NCBI GenBank assembly: GCA_049421205.1
Contig: JBMSMQ010000023.1
Span: 1-18,887 of the forward strand
Direction: 5' to 3'
DNA: 18,887 nt
Origin: JAFMIT01 sp049421205
GTDB lineage: Bacteria; Actinomycetota; Actinomycetes; S36-B12; UBA5976
The notes beneath the pieces were generated by a model that saw nothing but the letters and a program-made list of their open reading frames with translations, was not told where the DNA came from and ran no database searches. Below are positions 1-7,566 of this stretch, piece by piece. Position numbers and translations under genes: made by a program. The first letter of the stretch is position 1. The number at the start of each line of letters is the position of its first letter.

Positions 1-1653
1 ATGAGTGAGCCAGTATTACAAGTCCGCGACTTCACTGTTGAGTTCTGGGTTGATGGCGTCTGGTATCCAGCTGCTGTTGATATGAACTTTGACGTTGCAG
101 CAGGTGAGGTGCTCGCCATTGTTGGTGAGTCAGGTTCTGGTAAATCCACCACCGGTATGGGTTTGATGAGCCTATTAGCGTCAAATGCCCGATCACGTGG
201 AAGCGTGATGGTCAATGGAAAAGAGATGCTCGGTGCATCAAACCAGATTCTCAGAAAGAGTCGTGGTCGAGATGTTGCCTACATCTTCCAAGAGCCAATG
301 ACTGCCTTGAACCCTGTTTATACGATTGGGTTTCAAATTGTTGAAACGCTGCGTAACCATTTTGATATGGGTCCTCAAACTGCCAAAGAGCGTGCTATCG
401 AATTGCTCACACTTGTCGACATTCCAAACCCTGAAAAGTCATTCGATAAATATCCGCATCAACTCTCAGGTGGTCAGCGCCAACGTGCAATGATTGCACA
501 ATCCCTTTCCTGTGATCCAGGACTTTTGATTGCGGATGAACCGACCACAGCACTCGATGTGACAGTGCAGGCCGAAATTCTTGATCTCATGCATGACCTC
601 AAGAGTCGATTGAAGTCTGCAATCTTGCTGATTACTCACGATATGGGTGTTGTTGCCGATATGGCAAACCGTATTTTGGTAATGAAGGATGGCTACACTG
701 TTGAATCAGGAACTGCTGATCAAATCTTCAACAATCCACAACATCCCTACACCATTGAACTACTTGGCGCTGTGCCAAAGCTTGGTAGCAGTCCAAAGCG
801 TGAAATTGTTACTGTAGATGGAGTTGATCGAAATGAACCAGTATTGGTGCTCAACGATGTCACAGTTGAATACCCAAAGCGCGGTCGAATCCCAGCATTT
901 ACTGCTGCGAAAAATATTAACCTTGAAATCTTCCCAGGTGAGATTGTTGGTCTTGTAGGTGAATCGGGTTCTGGTAAAACTACTATCGGTCGGGCAGCAA
1001 TTGGATTACTTCCAATCAAAGGTGGCGAAATCTCCGTCAAAGGTTTTGATATCAGTAAAGCAAAATCCAAGAACTTGCGTCAAATTCGACGTCACACAGG
1101 CATTGTGTTTCAAGACCCTGCAAGCTCGCTCAATCCTCGCCTACCAATTGGTGAAAGTATTGGTGAACCAATCTTCCTCGCGGGCCTTGCTAAAGGTAAA
1201 GAACTCGCAACCAAGGTAGAAGACCTTCTTGACCAGGTTGAGTTGCCTCGAAGTTACCGAAACCGCTATCCACATGAACTCTCGGGTGGTCAGCGTCAAC
1301 GTGTTGGTATCGCGCGTGCCCTTGCACTTCGACCTTCACTCTTGATTGCTGATGAGCCAACGAGTGCTTTGGATGTGTCCGTACAGGCTCGCTTCTTGGA
1401 ACTGCTCCAGGATCTTCAGCGTCAACTTGGATTTGCATGCCTCTTCATTAGCCATGACCTTGCGGTGGTGGATATTTTGAGCCATCGCATTGCTGTGATG
1501 CAGGATGGTGAACTTGTTGAGGTGGGCGATCGTGATCAGATTCTTCGAAATCCACAAAAGGAATACACGAAGAGACTTATCTCAGCAGTTCCAGTTCCAG
1601 ATCCGGCTGAACAGAAACTACGTCGAGATGCACGATTGGCAGCAAAGAACTAG
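1..1653 (+). CDS. Peptide/nickel-type ABC transporter ATPase with two fused ATP-binding domains (DppD-DppF-like)
   Basis: Energises uptake of oligopeptides, or possibly nickel or another solute, by hydrolysing ATP on the inner face of the membrane. Two complete ABC domains lie in one 550-residue chain. Domain 1 has Walker A GESGSGKST (42-50), LSGGQ (155-159), Walker B ending D179-E180 and switch His213. Domain 2 has Walker A GESGSGKTT (320-328), LSGGQ (427-431), D451-E452 and His485. Each domain is followed by the NPxxxYTxxLxxAVP segment typical of oligopeptide-family ATPases. DppD and DppF are often separate proteins of about 330 residues; the fused form is common in Actinobacteria. All catalytic motifs look intact, so both sites should be active. 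The window begins exactly at the ATG, so its ribosome site, its promoter and the expected permease and binding-protein genes lie outside. Substrate cannot be told from the sequence. It ends 18 bases from the end of the convergent glycosyltransferase gene. Confidence 0.95.
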   Translation: MSEPVLQVRDFTVEFWVDGVWYPAAVDMNFDVAAGEVLAIVGESGSGKSTTGMGLMSLLASNARSRGSVMVNGKEMLGASNQILRKSRGRDVAYIFQEPMTALNPVYTIGFQIVETLRNHFDMGPQTAKERAIELLTLVDIPNPEKSFDKYPHQLSGGQRQRAMIAQSLSCDPGLLIADEPTTALDVTVQAEILDLMHDLKSRLKSAILLITHDMGVVADMANRILVMKDGYTVESGTADQIFNNPQHPYTIELLGAVPKLGSSPKREIVTVDGVDRNEPVLVLNDVTVEYPKRGRIPAFTAAKNINLEIFPGEIVGLVGESGSGKTTIGRAAIGLLPIKGGEISVKGFDISKAKSKNLRQIRRHTGIVFQDPASSLNPRLPIGESIGEPIFLAGLAKGKELATKVEDLLDQVELPRSYRNRYPHELSGGQRQRVGIARALALRPSLLIADEPTSALDVSVQARFLELLQDLQRQLGFACLFISHDLAVVDILSHRIAVMQDGELVEVGDRDQILRNPQKEYTKRLISAVPVPDPAEQKLRRDARLAAKN

Positions 1654-1671
1654 TCCAAAATCGCAACTTCG

Positions 1672-2451
1672 TTACTTGCCGTTTGGATAGATGATTCGGC
1701 CAACGGTTTGACGTATTTTCATACGACATGGAGTGTAGGTAAATTCAGTATGCTGAATATTTGTAAACTCTCGGATGACTTCACCCTCATCATCAAGAGT
1801 GGTAGTGCTAAAAAGTAAATCAAATTCTGGTTTTAGTGCATATAGGTTTGCACTTTTGGCTGTGTCATAAAGAAACAAATCGAATGGATTATCAATACGC
1901 TGATTTACGAGGTCTATAAATTTCCGCGCACCCTTTTTGCTTATTGCATAGGCAAGTGTTGATTGATTTTGATAGATCTTAGAGATTGTTTCGTTTCCAA
2001 AATCGTGAACTTCTGCATCATATTTGAACTGTTTTCCAGGATGGACGTAGAGTGAGACAACATCGAAATCTCTTGGAGCTTCGTTTAAACGTGCACCAAT
2101 TTTTGATTCGAGGTCTGCTTCTGGAAGTGCATCATCCTCTATCACGATGAGCACATCAAAGGGCGACTCTAAGAATTGTAGCCAGGCGTAATAGTTGCTT
2201 GCAAAGCACCCTATCTCGCCAAATTTCAGTCGAGCTTTTACTTTGAACTTGCCTTTAGTTTTCTGGAATGCTTTCAACTCTGTCTTGTTAGAGATTTTAT
2301 AGGTCGTAGTTTCAAGGTAATGAAATCTTTCATTCAATGCTTGATGAAGTAGTTGGATGTTCTTTTTTCTATAGTGATTTTCTTGATTATCAATATGAAA
2401 AATCGTGTAACAGATTTTGAGTGGTGTGTCCTGCTCGTTCAACTCATTCAT
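1672..2451 (-). CDS. Glycosyltransferase family 25 protein
   Basis: Probable cytoplasmic sugar transferase acting on a surface polysaccharide or glycoconjugate. The 259 residues show the family 25 layout: an N-terminal Ile-Asp region (CYTIFHIDNQENHYRKK, residues 14-30), GEIGCFASNYYAW (78-90) corresponding to the GEIGC-SH segment, and the acidic metal/nucleotide-sugar motif EDD at 105-107 after a hydrophobic strand (VLIVI). In Gram-negative bacteria the family acts on lipopolysaccharide; a Gram-positive host implies another acceptor. The start ATG shares one base with the TAA of the upstream epimerase gene (TAATG), so translation is probably coupled, and a second in-frame ATG four bases further on is an alternative start. 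The donor sugar may be the product of that epimerase (inference). The gene looks richer in A+T than the flanking housekeeping genes, which would fit a variable surface-glycan locus, but I did not compute this. Confidence 0.8.
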   Translation of the reverse strand: MNELNEQDTPLKICYTIFHIDNQENHYRKKNIQLLHQALNERFHYLETTTYKISNKTELKAFQKTKGKFKVKARLKFGEIGCFASNYYAWLQFLESPFDVLIVIEDDALPEADLESKIGARLNEAPRDFDVVSLYVHPGKQFKYDAEVHDFGNETISKIYQNQSTLAYAISKKGARKFIDLVNQRIDNPFDLFLYDTAKSANLYALKPEFDLLFSTTTLDDEGEVIREFTNIQHTEFTYTPCRMKIRQTVGRIIYPNGK

Positions 2452-3353
2452 TATTCTTCACCTTGCTGTGGTGAGCGTAATTTCTTTATATACTCACCAA
2501 TCTTTACTTCAGGTTTCCATTCAAGATTAATCATAGCTTTTTGAATATTTGCAAGAGTCTTTCTACACTCACCAGGTCGAGCAGGAACAAAAATAACGTT
2601 GTCTGATAAGGCTCTCGCCAGATCAAGAATTGAAATGCATTCCCCACTTCCGATGTTATAGATTTCAAATCCCTCACAATGTTCGAAAGCCTTATAGGTA
2701 GCGGTTACTACATCATTCACATGAATAAAGTCTCGCTCTTGTGTTCCATCGCCGACAATGGTGAGGGGTTCATTGTTCATTTTTTGGTGCATAAATTGGG
2801 TGATGACTGGGTTATGGGGTCCGTTGAGATTGCTATTTTCCCCATAGACATTGAAGTAACGAAGTACTGAAATATGTAGGTCGTATTTCTCTCTATAGTG
2901 TTTGCATATCTCTTCAGCCCTTAATTTTGATGAGGCATACTGATTGAGGCAATCAGCGTTTTCCAGCTCAGAACTACCGCCATCTGGAACATTGTTTCCG
3001 TAGATAACAGAGGTTGATGCGAACACAAACTTTGTCACACCAAAGGCACTCGCATATTTCAAAATGTTTTCTGTGCCAAGCACATTGACGCGAGTAAAGA
3101 TGTCTGGAAGGAGGATTGATTTCTGGATTGATATCTCGGCCGCGAGATGAAACACACAATCGGCATTTTTGAAGATGTCTTCTGCATCCAAGATGGGTTC
3201 GGTGATGTCATCAATGTGGTACGTTGCCGAAGCATTCATATTGTCACTTTGATTCACATCAATAACAACAACGTCGTGTCCTTGATTCACTAAAAAATCA
3301 ACGAGATGAGAACCTATAAAGCCACAACCACCAGTAACGATGAACTTAGACAT
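2451..3353 (-). CDS. NAD-dependent nucleotide-sugar epimerase/dehydratase (SDR family, GalE-like)
   Basis: Cytoplasmic extended short-chain dehydrogenase that most likely interconverts or dehydrates an NDP-sugar for surface glycan synthesis. The Rossmann NAD site TGGCGFIG is at residues 7-14, an acidic residue (D32) ends the second strand, the FHLAAE segment is at 68-73, Ser/Thr 113-115 are in the active-site strand, and the catalytic pair YxxxK is Tyr139-Lys143. LRYFNVYGENSN follows, and RDFIHVNDVV is the usual substrate-domain motif. The 300 residues are slightly shorter than UDP-glucose 4-epimerases (about 310-340). Exact activity (4-epimerase or another) cannot be assigned. An AAAGG Shine-Dalgarno lies 8 bases before the ATG, right after the hairpin at 3367-3404. 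The stop overlaps the start of the glycosyltransferase gene, so the two form one unit. Confidence 0.85.
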   Translation of the reverse strand: MSKFIVTGGCGFIGSHLVDFLVNQGHDVVVIDVNQSDNMNASATYHIDDITEPILDAEDIFKNADCVFHLAAEISIQKSILLPDIFTRVNVLGTENILKYASAFGVTKFVFASTSVIYGNNVPDGGSSELENADCLNQYASSKLRAEEICKHYREKYDLHISVLRYFNVYGENSNLNGPHNPVITQFMHQKMNNEPLTIVGDGTQERDFIHVNDVVTATYKAFEHCEGFEIYNIGSGECISILDLARALSDNVIFVPARPGECRKTLANIQKAMINLEWKPEVKIGEYIKKLRSPQQGEE

Positions 3354-3366
3354 TGTTCCTACCTTT

Positions 3367-3404
3367 AGAAGAGTCGCCCCGTAAAGATTTGGGGCGGCTC
3401 TTCT
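3367..3404 (-). terminator. Strong hairpin between tldE and the epimerase gene, probable terminator or attenuating structure
   Basis: Two 14-base arms (3367-3380 and 3391-3404) flank a 10-base loop. Thirteen positions are Watson-Crick pairs; the remaining one is G-U if read on the plus strand and C-A on the minus strand. The stem has a GC-rich core (CGCCCC/GGGGCG). It begins 8 bases after the tldE stop and finishes just before the AAAGG ribosome site of the epimerase gene. No U-run follows, as is common for actinobacterial terminators. It probably ends or reduces transcription of the MFS-tldD-tldE unit. Confidence 0.7.
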
Positions 3405-3411
3405 ACAAAAG

Positions 3412-4791
3412 TTAGTTTGCCTGACTTACAGTCGACATATTGAAGTCCTTCACGTGAAGTGCTGGCATTGCGATCCGATGTACCCAATCTGCCCATTCGC
3501 GTGGTTGAGTAATCGTGGTGCTACCTACTTCAACAATTCGACCAAGTAATTCAATTGGTGATTCATTCCACCGGAAGTTATTGACGGCTCCGACAACTTC
3601 ACCATTTTCTACCTTGTATACGCCATCACGGGTAAGTCCAGTAAGAAGTAATCGCTGAGGATCAACCATTCGGATATACCAGAGGGTATTGAGCAAAAGT
3701 CCCGATTTCATATTCTTCACGAGGTCTTCAGTGCTACCACTTGCACCACGGACATCCATGATGAAGTTATCTCCAAATGATGTAAATGGTTGGTTTGTGA
3801 GTTTGGCAGTAGATCTCGTTTGAATCAATGAGTTCAAAACTCCATCGACAAGCATTTCTGTCTTTCCAAGTTCATATCCATTATCGAATACTGAACTGTG
3901 TGAAGAACTTTGTGAGGTGGCAATGAAGTTACCCGATTCAAGACCTTTGTAGGCAGGATCCGCGTACAGGTTCACGGGGACATTGGCGAGTTTCTCACCA
4001 ATGCGCATACCGCCACCCTGCTTGGAAAAGGCTGAACGGCCTTCAAAAGCGCTTCTTGCATCAGCCATCCACACTGCATATGTCAGAAGGTCACCCACTG
4101 CCCCTGGTGGCAAGATGGTGTCATAACTTCCTGCAGGAATATCAAGTCGTTTTGCCTGCCACTCCAATGTTCGACGAAGTTCCCCATCAACTGAAGCAAT
4201 ATCTACATTGCTGAAGTCTCTCGTTGAGCGTCCCGCCCAGGTTGAGCGACTCCTGTTATGTGACTTTGCTGTGACTTCGATGCGTCCGGCTGGCTGATCG
4301 TGGCGAAGTCTGAGTCCACCTTTCGAACCAAGCCAGGTTGTCTTCGAGGTGTGTTCTGCATATCCAAATAGCTCGATTGCATCAGCTTTTGACCTGGTAA
4401 ACATATCGCCAAGTTCCGGTGCAATTCTCTTAAATGCATCGGGCCCAGTTTCTGGATGGATTGCATTCCAGTCCCCTACCTGACGGTCTGTCAACAGGGT
4501 CATGTAGTCATCAGCGAGACCTGATGCATAGGCAGCTTCAACCGATTCTTTAAGTAATACATCGATATCTACTTCTTCAACATCAGTTCGAGTTGCAGCA
4601 CCAACTCCAAGTCCACCATCAACTTCAACAAAGGAGAGTACTGTCACACTCTGACTCTTAATCATCCCATTTGTTGTGAGAGTGCTCTCTGCCCAACGAA
4701 GATTAGCCTCTGTTGATTGTTCAACAATAACAATGCAATCGGCTGTCGTTGAGCGCGCAATGATTTTCTCTATGAGCTCTTGCGGTGTCAT
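3412..4791 (-). CDS. TldE/PmbA-type subunit of the TldD-TldE metalloprotease
   Basis: Non-catalytic partner of TldD in the TldD/TldE heterodimeric protease, which degrades unfolded peptides and, in some bacteria, trims modified peptides (known from E. coli microcin B17 maturation and antitoxin CcdA turnover). The 459 residues match the usual PmbA/TldE length (about 450). Family-like segments are visible: WAESTLTTNG near the N-terminus, GSKGG in the middle, and in the C-terminal half a PPGAVGDLL region and the glycine-rich GDNFIMDVRGASGSTEDLV. There is no HExxxH motif, as expected for TldE. It starts two bases after the tldD stop, with GGAGGG as ribosome site inside the tldD end, so the two are made together. 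The peptide substrate is not evident. Confidence 0.9.
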   Translation of the reverse strand: MTPQELIEKIIARSTTADCIVIVEQSTEANLRWAESTLTTNGMIKSQSVTVLSFVEVDGGLGVGAATRTDVEEVDIDVLLKESVEAAYASGLADDYMTLLTDRQVGDWNAIHPETGPDAFKRIAPELGDMFTRSKADAIELFGYAEHTSKTTWLGSKGGLRLRHDQPAGRIEVTAKSHNRSRSTWAGRSTRDFSNVDIASVDGELRRTLEWQAKRLDIPAGSYDTILPPGAVGDLLTYAVWMADARSAFEGRSAFSKQGGGMRIGEKLANVPVNLYADPAYKGLESGNFIATSQSSSHSSVFDNGYELGKTEMLVDGVLNSLIQTRSTAKLTNQPFTSFGDNFIMDVRGASGSTEDLVKNMKSGLLLNTLWYIRMVDPQRLLLTGLTRDGVYKVENGEVVGAVNNFRWNESPIELLGRIVEVGSTTITQPREWADWVHRIAMPALHVKDFNMSTVSQAN

Positions 4792-4793
4792 CT

Positions 4794-6287
4794 TTAGCCC
4801 TCCATTCGAGTGTTCAAGATATTGATATTTTCAAAGTAAGCAACAGGGCAGCCATGACTTACTGCTGCAACCTGTCCAGGTTGACCTTTACCGCAGTTAA
4901 ATGCACCGCCAAGGAGGTATGTACTTGGTCCACCTACTCTGGTCATTGAACCCCAGAAGTCCGTCGTGGTTGCCTGGTAAGCAACATCTTTTAATTGACC
5001 AACAAGTTTTCCATTCTTGATACGATGAAATTGTTGTCCAGTGAACTGGAAGTTGTACCGCTGCATATCAATAGACCAAGAGTTATCGCCAATAATATAA
5101 ATTCCATCTTCTGTGTCACTGATCATTGTTTCAAGATCCGCACCATTTGGATCTGGTTGTAGTGAGACATTCGGCATACGTTGGATTGGAACGTGTGCAG
5201 GTGAATCCGCAAACGCACATCCATATGAACGATCAAGTCCAATTCGAGCAGCAATTCTTCGATCTGTTTGGTATCCCACTAGCACACCATCTTTAATGAT
5301 GTCCCACTGCTGGGCTTTAACGCCTTCATCATCAAATCCCACTGTGCTCAGTCCATGTTCAACTAGTCGGTCTCCAGTGACATTCATCAGCGGTGTTCCA
5401 TACTGGAGATTGCCAAGTTTGTCGATTGTCGCAAACGAGGTTCCCGCATAGTTCGCTTCATATCCAATTGCGCGATCGAGCTCTGTTGCATGTCCGATTG
5501 ATTCGTGAATTGTCAAAAAGAGATTACTTGGGTGAATGAGTAAGTTGTATTTTCCTGGCTCTACCGATGGTGCTTTTGTCTTCTCGTGTAGTAGTTCTGG
5601 AAGTTTTGCAAGTTCTGTATCCCAGTCATAAACAGAGCCGTTCATCCATTCCCAGCCGTAGCCTGCAGGTTGTGCAATAGTTCGCATTGATTCGAATCCA
5701 TGATCTCCAACCGAGATTGCATCAAAGAATCCTTGCACTCTTACTCGTTGTTGAGTTGTGGAAGTCCCACGAGAATCTGCATAAAACTTTGTTTCTTTCA
5801 CATACATCGTGGTAGCCGAAACGTGCGACACATAATCAGAATTCATCAGTCGATTTGAATAGTCCACCAACACATCAAGACGATCTTTGCTTGAAAGTGA
5901 GAAAGGGTCGATTGCATATGATGATACCCAAACCTGATCTTTGTAGACTGGCTCTTCAGCCAAACTCACAAACTCCGTTGATAGTGGTTTGCTGGTCGTC
6001 GCCATTAACACTGCATTCTTTGCAAGTTGATCAGCTACAGAGAGTTCAACAAATGGGGAGGATGCAAATCCCCAGGTGCCATCAACAATTACCCTGACAC
6101 CGATTCCTATGACAGTGTCATCTGCTTGTCCTTCAAGTTTGCTATCTCGTAAATTAATCATTCCGGTGCGAGTGCGCTCAATCCGAACATCGACATGACT
6201 TGCGCCAAGTGATGTTGCAGTATTTATTGCTGTCTCAGCACAAGCCTTCAGAGGCAGAGCGAGAAAGTCCGCATCAATTTGCTGCAT
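4794..6287 (-). CDS. tldD: TldD-type zinc metalloprotease, catalytic subunit
   Basis: Catalytic half of the TldD/TldE protease, acting on extended peptides in the cytoplasm. The zinc and catalytic motif HESIGH (HExxxH) is at residues 261-266. Cys465 in FNCGKGQPGQ probably supplies the third zinc ligand, by analogy with the C-terminal cysteine ligand known in E. coli TldD. The GxGVRVIVDGTWGFA segment (61-75) is the common N-terminal family signature. Length is 497 residues against about 480 in E. coli. An unusually strong Shine-Dalgarno, AAGGAGG, lies 4 bases before the ATG and inside the end of the upstream MFS gene; the two genes overlap by 14 bases. This order (transporter, tldD, tldE) suggests one transcript. 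Motifs are complete, so an active enzyme is expected. Confidence 0.93.
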   Translation of the reverse strand: MQQIDADFLALPLKACAETAINTATSLGASHVDVRIERTRTGMINLRDSKLEGQADDTVIGIGVRVIVDGTWGFASSPFVELSVADQLAKNAVLMATTSKPLSTEFVSLAEEPVYKDQVWVSSYAIDPFSLSSKDRLDVLVDYSNRLMNSDYVSHVSATTMYVKETKFYADSRGTSTTQQRVRVQGFFDAISVGDHGFESMRTIAQPAGYGWEWMNGSVYDWDTELAKLPELLHEKTKAPSVEPGKYNLLIHPSNLFLTIHESIGHATELDRAIGYEANYAGTSFATIDKLGNLQYGTPLMNVTGDRLVEHGLSTVGFDDEGVKAQQWDIIKDGVLVGYQTDRRIAARIGLDRSYGCAFADSPAHVPIQRMPNVSLQPDPNGADLETMISDTEDGIYIIGDNSWSIDMQRYNFQFTGQQFHRIKNGKLVGQLKDVAYQATTTDFWGSMTRVGGPSTYLLGGAFNCGKGQPGQVAAVSHGCPVAYFENINILNTRMEG

Positions 6288-7488
6288 TCATCCTCCTTGA
6301 TGATAGAGCGTGAATCCCAATAGGGGTAAGAAATGTAACAGCACCTGCAACCACAATGGCAGTTCGCACACCTATGAGCCCACAGAACCAGCCCATGGCA
6401 GGCGAGCTAAATGCTCCAGACCCAATAAATACAGACAAATAGAGTCCAATCACGCGCCCGCGTAAGGCAGGCGGGGTTGTTGTCTGCACAAATGAATTTG
6501 CTGAGATCATGATGGTGAGGCCAAGTGTTCCCATAATCGGTAACAGCGCGGCGTAAATCAGAAAACTTGGAGCAAATGAGAGAACCATAAGCGCAATACC
6601 CATCACACTTGCAAGTTTCATCACTCGTTCATAACGTTTATCTTGATTGAGTCTGGCCGCAAGTAATGCGCCAGTAATCGAACCGATTGCAAAAATACTT
6701 CCAAGACTTCCAAATCCTGCTGCTGATAAACCAAATTCTTTTGTTGCCATCAACGCATTGAAGAGTTGGAAATGAAGTGCGAAATTGGAAAACAGAAATA
6801 TAAAAATGAATATGTTTCTAAGTTCATACGAATTCAGGATATAGTCAAATGCTTCGCGAACACTGTTCGGGCCTTCTAATTTTTCTTGACGATGCAATTC
6901 GTCTTCTCTCAAAAAGAGCAGGGTCACGATGACTACAACGTAGGAACTAGCGTTCAGTAGAAACGCCGGACCAGTACCAAACGCTGCAATAGTGAATCCA
7001 GCAAAGGCGGGTCCAATTAATCGTCCCGCATTAAAGTTTGCAGAATTAAGTCCGACTGCATTTGGTAAATCTTTTTCACCAACAAGTTCTGATGTAAAGC
7101 TTTGTCGAATCGGTGCCTCAGTTGATGAAAAAAGACCGAGTGAAAAAGCGAGCATCAATACATGCCAGGTTTGAATCTGCTCAGTGACAACCAGGACACC
7201 AAGTAGTCCAGCAGATACACCACTTCCAGCACTTGTCCAAAGTATGAGTTTGCGCTTTGAAAACTGATCTGCGAGTTTTCCACCATAGATACTCATTACC
7301 AATGATGGTGCGAATTGAAGTCCGGTGACGATGCCAAGTAATGCGGCGCTTCCAGTAAGTTCCAAAACGAGCCAGTCTTGCGCCACCCTCTGTGCCCAGG
7401 TGCCAATATTGGAGAGGGAATTCGCCCCAAACATCAGCCTGAAATTCCGGTATTGAAATGACTTCAATGTAGGGGAATTTTTGAGCAC
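6274..7488 (-). CDS. Major facilitator superfamily transporter (MFS_3/EntS-like)
   Basis: Twelve-helix inner-membrane transporter, probably an exporter driven by the proton gradient. The N-terminal FQYRNFRLMFGANSLSNIGTW (residues 11-31) is characteristic of the MFS_3 group that includes the enterobactin exporter EntS. The loop 2-3 motif A is seen as GGKLADQFSKRK (69-80), and long hydrophobic stretches fill most of the 404 residues, the usual length for the family. The start is GTG at 7488: an ATG two bases upstream is in another frame. Six bases before the GTG stands TAGGGT, a likely -10 element of a leaderless promoter, which supports this start. It overlaps tldD by 14 bases and heads that operon, so it may move a peptide or product linked to TldD/TldE, but this is inference and the substrate is unknown. 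Confidence 0.88.
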   Translation of the reverse strand: MLKNSPTLKSFQYRNFRLMFGANSLSNIGTWAQRVAQDWLVLELTGSAALLGIVTGLQFAPSLVMSIYGGKLADQFSKRKLILWTSAGSGVSAGLLGVLVVTEQIQTWHVLMLAFSLGLFSSTEAPIRQSFTSELVGEKDLPNAVGLNSANFNAGRLIGPAFAGFTIAAFGTGPAFLLNASSYVVVIVTLLFLREDELHRQEKLEGPNSVREAFDYILNSYELRNIFIFIFLFSNFALHFQLFNALMATKEFGLSAAGFGSLGSIFAIGSITGALLAARLNQDKRYERVMKLASVMGIALMVLSFAPSFLIYAALLPIMGTLGLTIMISANSFVQTTTPPALRGRVIGLYLSVFIGSGAFSSPAMGWFCGLIGVRTAIVVAGAVTFLTPIGIHALSSRRMNAAN

Positions 7489-7494
7489 ATCCCC

Positions 7495-7500
7495 ACCCTA
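7495..7500 (-). promoter_or_regulatory. -10 element TAGGGT of a leaderless promoter for the MFS-tldD-tldE operon
   Basis: On the minus strand TAGGGT is followed by exactly six bases and then the GTG start of the MFS gene. The same arrangement occurs before metB, cbs and the sigma factor gene in this window. It matches the actinobacterial -10 pattern TANNNT at the distance expected when transcription starts on the first base of the start codon. No convincing -35 box is visible. Confidence 0.65.
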
Positions 7501-7538
7501 TTCCACCCAAATTTATAGGCACATTTCCCAAAGCACAT

Positions 7539-7544
7539 TACACT
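7539..7544 (+). promoter_or_regulatory. Possible -10 element (TACACT) for the secreted subtilase gene
   Basis: TACACT fits TANNNT and would start transcription near 7551, giving a leader of about 16 bases that keeps the GGGAG ribosome site (7555-7559) ahead of the ATG at 7567. No -35 box is visible, and the 78-base gap is shared with the divergent MFS promoter, so this is weak. Confidence 0.3.
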
Positions 7545-7566
7545 TCAACAGGTTGGGAGTAGGCGT

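Noticed and set aside
5113..5451. Antisense open frame of 112 codons within tldD
   Set aside because: Shadow of the strongly supported tldD frame; no ribosome site or family resemblance.
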